Shown here one piece after another: positions 15,983 through 25,058 of a stretch of 64,000 bases of DNA. The stretch comes from Pantoea cypripedii (GTDB lineage: Bacteria; Pseudomonadota; Gammaproteobacteria; Enterobacterales; Enterobacteriaceae): NCBI RefSeq assembly GCF_002095535.1, contig NZ_MLJI01000002.1:1015752-1079751 (forward strand), given 5' to 3'. The notes under the pieces were generated by a model that was given only the letters and a program-made list of their open reading frames with translations, did no database searches and was not told where the DNA came from. The position numbers and the translations under genes were made by a program. Position 1 is the stretch's first letter. Each line of letters begins with the position of its first letter.

Positions 15983-17950
15983 TTAATGTTTGATCCCCAG
16001 CCAGTCCATCATACCTTGTGCCGCATGGCGGCCTTCCGCCATTGCCGTCACCACCAGATCGGCCCCACGCACCGCATCACCCCCGGCGAAGATCTTCGGA
16101 TTGCTGGTCTGATATCGATACGCGCTGTTGACGCTGGCAGCGATACGCCCCCGGTTATCCAGGCGCACATTCTGGCCTGCCAGCCATGGCATGGCATGCG
16201 GATTGAAACCAAACGCCATAATCACGATATCAGCAGGCATCACAAACTCACTGCCTTCAATCGGTACTGGCCGACGGCGTCCCGTTGCATCCGGTTCGCC
16301 GGGTTGTGTACGCAGCAGACGAATGCCACACACCTTGCCGCTGTCGTCCAGTTCCAGCTGTACTGGCTGCACATTAAATTCAAACGCTGCACCCTCGTCG
16401 CGCGCGTTTTTCACCTCTTTGCGTGAGCCGGGCATATTGGCCTCATCACGCCGATAGGCGCAGGTAACTTTGCTGGCTCCGTGGCGCAACGCCGTGCGCA
16501 CGCAGTCCATCGCGGTATCGCCACCGCCCAGTACCACGATATTCAGACCTGCGGTATTGATAAACGGTTGTTCTGCACTCTCCGGCAGGCCCATCAACTG
16601 CCGGGTATTGGCAATCAGAAACGGCAGCGCTTCACAGACACCGGGCGCATCCTCGTTGGGCAGGTCGGCCTTCATCGAGCGATAAGTCCCGACACCAAGA
16701 AATACCGCGTCATAGTCGTTAAGCACTTTATCCAGCGCGATATCTTTGCCAATTTCGCAGTTCAGCTCAAAACGGATGCCCATCGCACTGAAGATCTCAC
16801 GACGTCGCGCCAGCAGCGATTTATCCAGCTTGAAGGAGGGAATACCAAAGGTGAGCAGACCGCCGATTTCCGGGTGGCGATCATAAACCGTCGCGCTGAC
16901 GCCATTGCGTGCCAGCACATCGGCGCAGGCCAGCCCGGCAGGTCCGGCACCGATAATGGCAATGCGTTTCTTCACTGGCTGCACTGCGCTGAGATCGGGC
17001 CGCCAGCCCTGCGCCAGCGCCTGGTCAGAAATATAACGTTCAATATTGCCAATGGTTACCGCGCCATAATCGTCGCGCACCGTGCAGGCACCTTCACATA
17101 GCCGATCCTGCGGGCAAACGCGGCCAGTGATCTCCGGCAGGCAGTTGGTCTGATGAGAAAGCTCCACGGCGGCAGCAATGTTGCCTTCTCTCACCTGCGT
17201 TACCCATTGCGGGATATGGTTATGCAGCGGGCAGGTCCATTCACAGATGCTATGTTCGCCGCAGGTCAGGCAGCGTTGCGCTTCACGCAGTGCCTGGTCG
17301 GCACGAAAGGGCAGATAGATTTCGTCAAAGCCGGCTTTGCGTGCGGCCAGCGGCAGTTTATCCGGTTCACCACGCGGTGGGGTTTTACGCATATGCTGCA
17401 CTTTATGATCGTCAGGCACCGGCGTTGCCGCTGCGACTTTATGCCACGGCTGCGCTTCCTGGCAGGCCGTGTGCAGGCGGCGCGCTTGCACCAGGTTTGT
17501 CAGTGCCGCGTCATTCACCAGGCGCAGTGCATCTGCCGGGCAATGTTGCGCACAGGCCGGGCCGTCCGGGCGCTCAAGGCAGAGATCGCATTTGTGCGCA
17601 GTGGCTTTCACCTGTCCTCCCTCCAGCGGGGTGACCAGTACCTGCATGGTGCCGAAAGGGCAGGCAATGGCACAGGATTTACAGCCAATGCACCTTTGCT
17701 GATCAACCTGCACCGAATCACCCATGCGGCTGATGGCACCCATCGGGCAACTGCGAGCGCAGGGGGCATCTTCACAGTGATGACAGGTGATGGCATTGCG
17801 CTGCTGCTGATGTTTAATCACCGTAATGCGCGGATGAAACTGCTCGGGGCTTAGCACGTGTTGCTCATCGTTATGCGCCATCACGCAGGCGACTTCACAG
17901 GCACGACATCCTATACATTGCTGGCTGTTCGCCACAATAAAACGGTTCAT
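15983..17950 (-). CDS. aegA: AegA-type Fe-S/flavin oxidoreductase
   Basis: 655 residues, near E. coli AegA (659). The N-terminal ~190 residues are a polyferredoxin with four CxxCxxC-type clusters (CIGCRACEVAC at 12-22, CHHCEDAPC, CIGCKSCAIAC, CDLC). The rest is a GltD-like NADPH:acceptor module with CLTCGEHSICEWTCPL, FAD motif IAIIGAGPAGLACA, NADPH motif VVLGGGDTAMD and a closing FAGGDAVRGADLV. In E. coli AegA and its paralogue YgfT take part in formate-linked anaerobic uric acid breakdown. No xanthine or urate genes are adjacent here, so the substrate link is by family only. The gene is monocistronic. Confidence 0.85.
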   Translation of the reverse strand: MNRFIVANSQQCIGCRACEVACVMAHNDEQHVLSPEQFHPRITVIKHQQQRNAITCHHCEDAPCARSCPMGAISRMGDSVQVDQQRCIGCKSCAIACPFGTMQVLVTPLEGGQVKATAHKCDLCLERPDGPACAQHCPADALRLVNDAALTNLVQARRLHTACQEAQPWHKVAAATPVPDDHKVQHMRKTPPRGEPDKLPLAARKAGFDEIYLPFRADQALREAQRCLTCGEHSICEWTCPLHNHIPQWVTQVREGNIAAAVELSHQTNCLPEITGRVCPQDRLCEGACTVRDDYGAVTIGNIERYISDQALAQGWRPDLSAVQPVKKRIAIIGAGPAGLACADVLARNGVSATVYDRHPEIGGLLTFGIPSFKLDKSLLARRREIFSAMGIRFELNCEIGKDIALDKVLNDYDAVFLGVGTYRSMKADLPNEDAPGVCEALPFLIANTRQLMGLPESAEQPFINTAGLNIVVLGGGDTAMDCVRTALRHGASKVTCAYRRDEANMPGSRKEVKNARDEGAAFEFNVQPVQLELDDSGKVCGIRLLRTQPGEPDATGRRRPVPIEGSEFVMPADIVIMAFGFNPHAMPWLAGQNVRLDNRGRIAASVNSAYRYQTSNPKIFAGGDAVRGADLVVTAMAEGRHAAQGMMDWLGIKH

Positions 17951-18079
17951 GACAACCTTCTTGCTGGCTTAAGAAACCATGGGTTTTATGTGGCTATTAA
18001 ATTTACCGGGTGCACCTGAGTCAGGCAATGTTCATTTGCCCAAATCAGGTGAACTTACCGCAGTGAGGCAGGGAGGTGT

Positions 18080-18721
18080 TCAACTTTGCCAGCGCGACTG
18101 GCGGATCACGTTGCAGAAATTCATCGGCGTAAATCCCGCGTCCTTGTCTTTCAGCACATCTGCCTTGACGTTACCAAAGGTAGTTGCGGGTTTGTGTTTA
18201 ATGCCATCGTAGAAGGCCTGGATAATATCCTCCTTAAAATCAGGCGTGCGAGGATGCTGCATAACCACCGCTTCCCGATCAGCATCGCTAAAGGTTTCAT
18301 AGCCCATTCCCAGCACATCCATTTCCACACCTGCGGTAACAAGGGCGATTTCTGGTGCCATAAACTCAGGAATCCCCGGCGTGGTATGCAGGGCGATGGC
18401 GGTCCACACTTTGTCGATGTCTTGCTGTTTCACGCCGTAACTGCGCATAAATTCACGCGCCGCATTGGCTCCATCGACTTCAAAACGCTTATCGCAGCTG
18501 CAATGTTCATGAGTCAGTCCGATGTCATGGAACATACACCCCACATACAGCAATTCATGATCGACTTTGATATCCCGCTGCCTGCCCGCCAGTGCTGCCC
18601 AGTAAAAAACCCGACTGGAGTGGTTGAACAGCAGGTCCGATTCTGTGTCACGAATAAAGGTGGTGGTATCACGGGCCATTTGCGTATCGGGAATGCGGAT
18701 CCCCTGAAGAGTGAAGTTCAT
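18080..18721 (-). CDS. HD-domain metal-dependent hydrolase
   Basis: 213 residues with a standard HD superfamily set of metal ligands: His in FNHSSRVFYW (about residue 34), the His-Asp pair in GCMFHDIGLTH (about 64-65) and His in ALHTTPGIP. The arrangement resembles cyanamide hydratase-like and YedJ-like small HD proteins. The substrate is unknown. It is transcribed divergently from the GlxA-type regulator over a 115-bp region rich in ATGTC repeats, so that regulator is its likely controller. Confidence 0.8.
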   Translation of the reverse strand: MNFTLQGIRIPDTQMARDTTTFIRDTESDLLFNHSSRVFYWAALAGRQRDIKVDHELLYVGCMFHDIGLTHEHCSCDKRFEVDGANAAREFMRSYGVKQQDIDKVWTAIALHTTPGIPEFMAPEIALVTAGVEMDVLGMGYETFSDADREAVVMQHPRTPDFKEDIIQAFYDGIKHKPATTFGNVKADVLKDKDAGFTPMNFCNVIRQSRWQS

Positions 18722-18738
18722 GTTATTTCTCCGGTTGA

Positions 18739-18815
18739 ATGTCTGTCGCTCATTCTAAAAGAGAAGCGGAATGTCTATAATAGTATTAGTTGGGCAATAT
18801 CGGACATACAGACAT
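18739..18815. promoter_or_regulatory. Repeated ATGTC motifs between the HD hydrolase and GlxA-type regulator genes
   Basis: ATGTCTGT (18739-18746) and its exact inverse ACAGACAT (18808-18815) flank a further ATGTCTAT (18771-18778); the right arm is immediately preceded by GGACAT, giving four ATGTC half-sites in about 77 bp. This is a plausible operator for the adjacent AraC-type protein. Confidence 0.5.
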
Positions 18816-18836
18816 AAACCGTCATGAGGAAAGAGG

Positions 18837-19799
18837 ATGCTGCATCACGTCGTGATCCTGGCAGTGCCAGGCGTACAATTGCTCGATGTTGCCGGGCCGC
18901 TGGATGTTTTTGCGGAAGCCAATCGTATCCTGCGCCGTGAGGTGTATAAAACCAGCGTCATGTCACTGGCCGGGGATAGCGTTCAGTCTTCTTCCGGCGT
19001 CAGGATTGCAACGGATAGTGCGCTGGCCACGTTTGCCACGCCAGCGGGATTAACCTTTCTGGTGGCGGGTGCGCCCGATATTCACGATCAGGTATTGGAT
19101 GAGGGACAGATTGCCGCCATAACCCAGCTGTGTCGTCAGAGTCACCGTTATGGCTCGGTTTGCACTGGTGCGCTGTTGCTGGCGCAAACCGGTTTGCTGG
19201 ATGCACGGCAGGTCACCACGCACTGGTCGGTGGCGAAAGAGTTGTCACGACGTTATCCCGCGACCCGGGTTGATGCCGATGCCCTCTATATCGCCGACGG
19301 CCCGGTGCGTACCGCGGCAGGGGTGACATCGGGCATGGATTTGGCGCTGCGTTTTGTCGAGGAAGATGTCGGGCGGGAAGTTGCGCAGGATGTGGCAGCC
19401 AACCTGGTGATGTTTTTTCGCCGACCCGCAGGTCAGGGCCATTTTATCCGTAAACAACAGACATCCCTCGCTGGCCGTTCGGCGTTACAGGATTTACAGC
19501 GCTGGGCGTTGACCCATCTTGATGAAGTCAAAAATGCGGCGCATCTGGCGCAGCACCTCAATCTGAGTCCCCGCCATGTGAATCGCCTGTTTAATCAGGA
19601 GATGGGCCTGGGAACCGCAGAATGGCTGGAGGGGGCGAGGATTACCCGCGCCCAGGAACTTCTTTGTGCCGAGACCCCGATGAAATCCATCGCTTCCTTG
19701 TGCGGCTACAGCAGCAGTGATGTGATGCGCAGAGCCTTTATCAAGGTGACCGGTCTGACACCCACGGTCTATCGGAAGATCTACGGTGCGAAAAAATAA
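18837..19799 (+). CDS. GlxA-family transcriptional regulator (DJ-1/PfpI + AraC HTH)
   Basis: 320 residues. The N-terminal DJ-1/PfpI-type domain (about 1-190) contains the nucleophile-elbow segment GSVCTGALLLA with Cys at about 104. The C-terminal AraC double helix-turn-helix (about 215-315) includes HLAQHLNLSPRHVNRLF and IASLCGYSSSDVMRRAF. GlxA-type regulators control small-metabolite catabolism and probably sense a ligand in the DJ-1 domain. It is divergent from the HD hydrolase gene. Confidence 0.88.
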   Translation: MLHHVVILAVPGVQLLDVAGPLDVFAEANRILRREVYKTSVMSLAGDSVQSSSGVRIATDSALATFATPAGLTFLVAGAPDIHDQVLDEGQIAAITQLCRQSHRYGSVCTGALLLAQTGLLDARQVTTHWSVAKELSRRYPATRVDADALYIADGPVRTAAGVTSGMDLALRFVEEDVGREVAQDVAANLVMFFRRPAGQGHFIRKQQTSLAGRSALQDLQRWALTHLDEVKNAAHLAQHLNLSPRHVNRLFNQEMGLGTAEWLEGARITRAQELLCAETPMKSIASLCGYSSSDVMRRAFIKVTGLTPTVYRKIYGAKK

Positions 19800-19801
19800 G
19801 G

Positions 19802-21796
19802 TCAGGCTGCTCTGCGGCCCCGCAGCATAATAATCACCAGATAGATCCCCCCAGTCAGGGATGCAATCGCCCCGGTAGCGATTTCCCTGGGAAACAGCAT
19901 CCATCGACCCATCCAGTCGGCAGCCAGCATCAGCAATGCGCCAAAAGAGGCGGAGGTGAGAAGAAAGGGCAGCGGTTTATCCGCTCCCTGCATTCTGGCC
20001 ATATGCGGCGCAACCAGACCGATAAAGGATAAAGGCCCGACGATCATCGTCGCCATGGCAGTGGCAGACGCGCTGAGCAGCCATAACACCAGGCGTGCAA
20101 AGCGAATGTTGATGCCCAGCCCGTAAGCAACCTGAGCGCCCAACGGCAATATCACCAGCCAGCGTTGAATCAGCGGCAGGATGGCAACCAGAGCGATAGC
20201 CGAGAGGAGCACAATTTCAGCCTGATGCGGTCTGACGCTATAAGTGGAACCGATCAACAGACTAAACAACTGCATGACGCGCAGGTCACCACTCGCCATC
20301 ACTACGGTTGATACCGCTTGCAGGATAAGCGTCAGTGATACCCCTGCCAGTAGCAGCGTCTCCGGGGCATAGTGGGAACGGCGGCCGAGCAGCAGCAACA
20401 GCAGTAACACCGCGCCGCAACCCAGGGCACAGCCCATCACGATATTGCCGGTATTGGCTGGCGAGAGAAAAAGGGTGGCAGTGATCCCCAGCGCGCCACC
20501 GGCGGTGATCCCCAGCAGGTCCGGGCTGGCCATGGTGTTTCCTGACAGGTTCTGGATGATGCCACCGGCAATCGCCAGCAATACCCCGACGGAAATGGCG
20601 GCGGTGAGCTGTATCAGGCGCAGCGAGACCCGTGGGGCGGAATGCCAGGGAAATTCAAGTTGCCAGCCATGTAACCCTTTCCCCAGCACCAGGAAGACCA
20701 GGCTCAGCACCAGCAGGCATACCAGATTAGACGTCAGCAGCGCCCAGCGGGACTTTTTCTTCTCTGCGGGCACCGTCATGGCGGGGAGCACACGGGTTTC
20801 ACGCGGCATCACAGACGTTTTAGCGCGTGACAGATAACCCAGTATCACTGGCGCGCCAAGTAAAGTCGTGACCGCACCCACCGGGATCATCAGCCCCCAC
20901 AGCCCGGACAGGCGACGTGCCAGTTCATCGGCCAGCCACAGAAGGACCATGCCAAGTACTGATGCCCACAACAGGCGATCCCGTAATCGACGGGCACCGG
21001 CAAGACGCGCCAGATGCGGTGCGCCGAGACCGACAAAACCGATGATGCCCACAGAGCTGACAATCAGCGCAGTGATCAGCAACACCGCACCCATGGTCGC
21101 CGCCAGCAGCCATGGAACAGAAATGCCCAGGTTCTTTGCCTGAACGTCTCCGGTTCCATAGATGCCCATTGGCCGGGCAAACAGCAGACAAAACCCAATA
21201 CAAGGCAGCAGATGCAGGAAAAGTTGCGTGGTACTGCGCCAGTCATACTGTGCCAGAGAGCCACCCCCCCATAGCGCCATAAAACTTAATTGCCGGAAGT
21301 ACAGAATCGCCAGTATGACCCCGACTGCGCTGCAACACAGGTTCAGTATCATTCCCGCCAGAATCAGGGAGACCCCCGAGGTGCGCTGACGCAAAGCAAT
21401 CAGCATGACAAAACACAGCGCCAGCCCGCCCCCGACAAAAGCAACCCATTCTCTTCCGGCGATGAAGAGTACCGGGAAGAATACCGTCACCAACGATAGA
21501 ACCAGATAAGACCCTGAGGCGATGCCCAGCGTCATGGGTTCCGCGAGCGGATTACGCAACATCTGCTGGCTGACCACGCCGGAAAAAGCCAGCCCGGCCC
21601 CGCAGATCCCGGCCATCGCCAGGCGTGGCAGATCGTTATAAAGAAAAATAAGCACCCCGATGCTATCGGGCCTGGGGGTTACAAGGGCGGCGTACCATAA
21701 CGATAACGGCAGATAGTGGGATACTCTGAGCCAGAAAAGCACAGCGGCCAGCGCGCAGACCATAAAGATGATGAAAATAGCGACAGGGCGCTTCAT
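19802..21796 (-). CDS. Fe3+-siderophore ABC transporter permease, FhuB-like double-length
   Basis: 664 residues from the ATG at 21796, chosen because it overlaps the binding-protein stop as ATGA; an in-frame ATG at 21814 is less likely. Two tandem FecCD-type permease halves, each with about 10 membrane segments and a coupling motif (LGLGAPHLARLAG in the first, FIGLVAPHMARMQG in the second), a fusion typical of FhuB for hydroxamate siderophores. It forms an operon with the receptor and binding protein upstream. No FhuC-type ATPase gene follows: the next gene, 2 bp on, is convergent. The system must borrow an ATPase from elsewhere. Confidence 0.88.
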   Translation of the reverse strand: MKRPVAIFIIFMVCALAAVLFWLRVSHYLPLSLWYAALVTPRPDSIGVLIFLYNDLPRLAMAGICGAGLAFSGVVSQQMLRNPLAEPMTLGIASGSYLVLSLVTVFFPVLFIAGREWVAFVGGGLALCFVMLIALRQRTSGVSLILAGMILNLCCSAVGVILAILYFRQLSFMALWGGGSLAQYDWRSTTQLFLHLLPCIGFCLLFARPMGIYGTGDVQAKNLGISVPWLLAATMGAVLLITALIVSSVGIIGFVGLGAPHLARLAGARRLRDRLLWASVLGMVLLWLADELARRLSGLWGLMIPVGAVTTLLGAPVILGYLSRAKTSVMPRETRVLPAMTVPAEKKKSRWALLTSNLVCLLVLSLVFLVLGKGLHGWQLEFPWHSAPRVSLRLIQLTAAISVGVLLAIAGGIIQNLSGNTMASPDLLGITAGGALGITATLFLSPANTGNIVMGCALGCGAVLLLLLLLGRRSHYAPETLLLAGVSLTLILQAVSTVVMASGDLRVMQLFSLLIGSTYSVRPHQAEIVLLSAIALVAILPLIQRWLVILPLGAQVAYGLGINIRFARLVLWLLSASATAMATMIVGPLSFIGLVAPHMARMQGADKPLPFLLTSASFGALLMLAADWMGRWMLFPREIATGAIASLTGGIYLVIIMLRGRRAA

Positions 21797-22749
21797 GAAT
21801 TTACCCAGGAGCATGGTGGCCCGGCATGGCTGCTGGCCGCCGAGGTAATGGCGCAGGCCAGTGCGTCAGTGAACGCTATCGCCGAAATCACGCCGCCATT
21901 GGCCGGTGTGGGTGGAATAAAAAGATGGTGGCCGGGCTGCCGAAAAGGCAGCGCCTGCCATACCGGGTTGTGCTGCAACATCAGCCTGACGCTGATGGGC
22001 ATCGGCGAAAAAGCGATCAACAAAGCTTCAGGTTCAGCGTAAAGCGCATCATAGCCGGTGGTGGCGAAACCAGAGACGGCGGTGGGGGCATGGCAGGCGT
22101 TAGTCACCCCAAGCCGGGCAAGCAAATCACCGTACAGACTTCCGGCACCCGCCAGGCGGACGAAGGCTTCATCAATAAACTGCACAATGAACACTTTTCG
22201 CTGTGCCGCCCCCGGCAGCATCGCGAGGCGTTTGCGCGCGGTTGCGAACAGGTGCTGCGCCCTGAAAATCACCGCCTGTGCAATTGCCACCCGGTTGAAA
22301 AAATGACCCAGAGTCATCAATGCCGCACTGGCTTGATCAAAGGCGTATCGTCCATAGGAGTCGGCTTCACCCACGGTAAGAATCGGCGCGATGCGCTGCA
22401 ACAGCGGAGCGATGACGGCATGAGCAGGCGTGATAATGATCAGTTCCGGGCGTAACAACGTCAGCAGTTCCAGATTGGGTTGATAAATCAACCCAACGTC
22501 TGCCACCGCCGCAGGTAATGTCACGGCGTGAAAAGTCTGTCGGAATCCATCGGGATTGGCGACCGCAACAGGGGTGATCCCTAACAGCAGCAGGGATTCT
22601 GTCAGCATCCAGTCGAGAACGATAATTCGCTTCCCGCTGGGTGGCACCTCAGCAGCACGTCCCTGTGCCAGCGTGAATTGCAGCCCGAGCAAGGCAGACA
22701 GCCGCAGAAAATGACGTCGGCTGACTGATGCGCATCCGGAACTTACCAT
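21793..22749 (-). CDS. Siderophore periplasmic binding protein, FhuD-like, Tat-exported
   Basis: 318 residues from the ATG at 22749, which overlaps the receptor stop (ATGGTAA); a longer frame to 22797 runs inside the receptor gene. A twin-arginine signal is clear: SRRHFLRLSALLGL. The mature part matches the FhuD/FecB class III binding-protein fold (IIVLDWMLTESLLLLGITPVAV, NLELLTLLRPELII, ISAIAFTDAL near the end). It delivers a ferric siderophore from receptor to permease. The permease start overlaps its stop by 4 bp, so translation of all three genes is coupled. Confidence 0.87.
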   Translation of the reverse strand: MVSSGCASVSRRHFLRLSALLGLQFTLAQGRAAEVPPSGKRIIVLDWMLTESLLLLGITPVAVANPDGFRQTFHAVTLPAAVADVGLIYQPNLELLTLLRPELIIITPAHAVIAPLLQRIAPILTVGEADSYGRYAFDQASAALMTLGHFFNRVAIAQAVIFRAQHLFATARKRLAMLPGAAQRKVFIVQFIDEAFVRLAGAGSLYGDLLARLGVTNACHAPTAVSGFATTGYDALYAEPEALLIAFSPMPISVRLMLQHNPVWQALPFRQPGHHLFIPPTPANGGVISAIAFTDALACAITSAASSHAGPPCSWVNS

Positions 22750-24917
22750 TGGTATTTGATACCCGCCAGGACCATGCGGCCCGCACCCCAGTAGCAATAA
22801 GACTGACCGGTACAGCTGGCAATATAGTGTCGGTCAAACAGATTGCTGGCGTTCAGTGACGCCATCCACCCTTCCAGCGAAGAACTGAGCTGGCCCAAAT
22901 CATAACGTAGCGCGGTGTCCACTAAGGTTGCAGAGGAGGTTTTGAAGGTGTTGTTAGTGTCACCGTAAGAACCACCGATATAACGTACACCAGCCCCGAA
23001 CTGCCAGCCCGCCAGTGCGCCGGAATACTGGGTGTAATCCGCCCACAGCGAGCCGGTATTACGCGGAATCCCCACCGGGGCTTTACCTTGTGCGGTGTTG
23101 CTGTTTGTATTGGTGATGTCGGTGTAGGTATAGCTACCGATTAACTGTAAGTGGTCTGTCAGGCTGGCGTGTGCCTCGGCTTCGACTCCCCGGGATCTGA
23201 CTTCACCGGTCAGTACGCTAAAACCTGAGTGTTCGGGATCGCTGGTCTGGACATCGGTTTTATTTATCTGGAACAAAGAAAGCGTAATGAAGCTGTTGCT
23301 GTGCTTCGGCTGGAACTTAACACCTGCCTCATATTGTTCGCCTTTCGACGGTGTAAACGCCTTACCTTCATAATCCGTTCCCAGCTGTGGCTGGAAAGAC
23401 TGTGAGTAGCTGATGTAAGGGGCGATACCATTAGCGAACTGATAAACCGCACCGGTACGCCAGGTAAACGCACGGGCCGACTGATACTGTGTCTCCTGCG
23501 TTTTAAAGGAATGCGTACTGTTATTGGTCCAGTCTTCCCTCATGCCCAATAAAAACGACCAGTTACCGACATCAATCTGGTCCTGTCCGTAAGCACCGAG
23601 CTGCTCCAGCGTCGCCTCTGTGGAGGTGGCGTACATGAAATTTGGGCCAGGGATAGTCTGCCCATATTGCGGGTTACTGATGCTCAGCGACGGTGCGGCT
23701 GCGCTGTAAAACCAGTGGCTGAAGCGGATGTGCTGATAATCAACGCCAAACGTTGCCTTGTGAGACACCGCACCGGTGGTGAATGTTGCCAGTGCCTGAT
23801 TATCGAGCGTATGCGCGTCAACATCGCCATAGTTGAGATAGGCGGTGCGATTCAGGGTTTTGCCATCAGCATTAAATCCGTCATTCCCGACATACTGTAA
23901 TTTCTGGCTGTTGCGCAGGAAGCGATAGCTTTGTTTCACTGACCAGACATCATTAAATCGGTGAGTTAACTCTTCACCAATCGCACCTTGCGTCTTGCGG
24001 AAGCTGTCGAAGCTGGGATCGCCAGGGTTCAGGCTGCGTGGCACCTTGATGTTCCCATTGATGGGGACAGAATTATAATATCCGGCATCCGGGTCTGTCT
24101 GATAATTACCGTACAGCGTGAAATGCGTGTCGTCGTTTATTTGCCAGGCGAGGCTGGGCGCGATGGAAAAGCGACGTTCCTTAACAAAATCAGTCTGGCT
24201 ACTGGTATTAAAGCCGTCTGCTGCGATGCGGTAGAGCACAGTCTGGTCATTATTCAGCGCGCCACCCACATCAACAAAACCCTGAGCTCGGCCATAACTG
24301 CCCGTTTGTACGCCTGCCTCATTCAGCTGATTTTTCTGCGGCAACTTGCTGACCATATTCACCACGCCGCCCGGTGATCCCTGCCCATAAAGGACGGAAG
24401 CCGGACCGTGTAATACTTCGATACGCTCAAACATATAGGGATCGAAGCTGGTCACGTTATAGCCGAAGCCACCGGACGGGCCGGGGGTATACAGGCCATT
24501 CCAGAGTTCGTCGATTAAAAAACCTCTGCCATAGAGATATTCCAGTGAATCCGTATTCGCCCCGCGCTGTTCCGACGCGATACCGGAGGTGTAACGCAGC
24601 GCCTGGGCCACACTCTGGACATTCTGAATAGACATCTGATCCCGTGTGACGACAGAGATGGCCTGGGGCGTTTTAATCAATGGCGTGTCAGTTTTGGTTC
24701 CGGCCGAGCTTTGATGAGCAACATAACCGTACACCGGCCCGTTACCGGTTTCTTTATAGTCCTGTGCATTGACCTCCATGACGTTTTGATCCGCCTGGGT
24801 GGTTTGTTGCTGCGTAGCGTGAGCCACCACCGGAAGTAATAAAGTGATTAACAGTGGATATTTCCCTGATGCAGGTGAAATGACGCAGGTAGCCCCATAA
24901 ATTTCCGAAGATTTCAT
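22743..24917 (-). CDS. TonB-dependent siderophore receptor, FhuA-like
   Basis: 724 residues. N-terminal signal with a hydrophobic stretch ending in AHA; then a plug domain with TPQAISVVTRDQM, QNVQSVAQALRYTSGI, FERIEVLHGPASVLYGQGSPGGVVNMVSK; then a 22-strand barrel. The C-terminus ends in Trp (GIKYQW) instead of the common Phe, still aromatic as BAM requires. The plug sequence is typical of hydroxamate receptors (FhuA, FoxA). A Fur-like box lies about 55 bp upstream, consistent with iron control. The exact siderophore is not readable. Confidence 0.9.
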   Translation of the reverse strand: MKSSEIYGATCVISPASGKYPLLITLLLPVVAHATQQQTTQADQNVMEVNAQDYKETGNGPVYGYVAHQSSAGTKTDTPLIKTPQAISVVTRDQMSIQNVQSVAQALRYTSGIASEQRGANTDSLEYLYGRGFLIDELWNGLYTPGPSGGFGYNVTSFDPYMFERIEVLHGPASVLYGQGSPGGVVNMVSKLPQKNQLNEAGVQTGSYGRAQGFVDVGGALNNDQTVLYRIAADGFNTSSQTDFVKERRFSIAPSLAWQINDDTHFTLYGNYQTDPDAGYYNSVPINGNIKVPRSLNPGDPSFDSFRKTQGAIGEELTHRFNDVWSVKQSYRFLRNSQKLQYVGNDGFNADGKTLNRTAYLNYGDVDAHTLDNQALATFTTGAVSHKATFGVDYQHIRFSHWFYSAAAPSLSISNPQYGQTIPGPNFMYATSTEATLEQLGAYGQDQIDVGNWSFLLGMREDWTNNSTHSFKTQETQYQSARAFTWRTGAVYQFANGIAPYISYSQSFQPQLGTDYEGKAFTPSKGEQYEAGVKFQPKHSNSFITLSLFQINKTDVQTSDPEHSGFSVLTGEVRSRGVEAEAHASLTDHLQLIGSYTYTDITNTNSNTAQGKAPVGIPRNTGSLWADYTQYSGALAGWQFGAGVRYIGGSYGDTNNTFKTSSATLVDTALRYDLGQLSSSLEGWMASLNASNLFDRHYIASCTGQSYCYWGAGRMVLAGIKYQW

Positions 24918-24972
24918 TTCATCAATTCCGATTCAAATGAAGATGTCGCTATGTTTTTTTGCGTATGCAAAC

Positions 24973-24991
24973 AAGAATGAAAATCATTTTT
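24973..24991 (-). promoter_or_regulatory. Fur-box-like site upstream of the siderophore receptor
   Basis: AATGAAAATCATT (24976-24988) matches 12 of 13 central bases of the Fur consensus AATGATAATCATT; flanking TTTTATTTTCATA could form a second overlapping unit. It lies between the divergent receptor and AraC regulator genes and could control both. Confidence 0.65.
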
Positions 24992-25058
24992 ATTTTCATA
25001 TTTAATCATATCAGATGGGCTGCTAGGGTGTATTGCCAATAAGTTTTGCAAAACAGAC

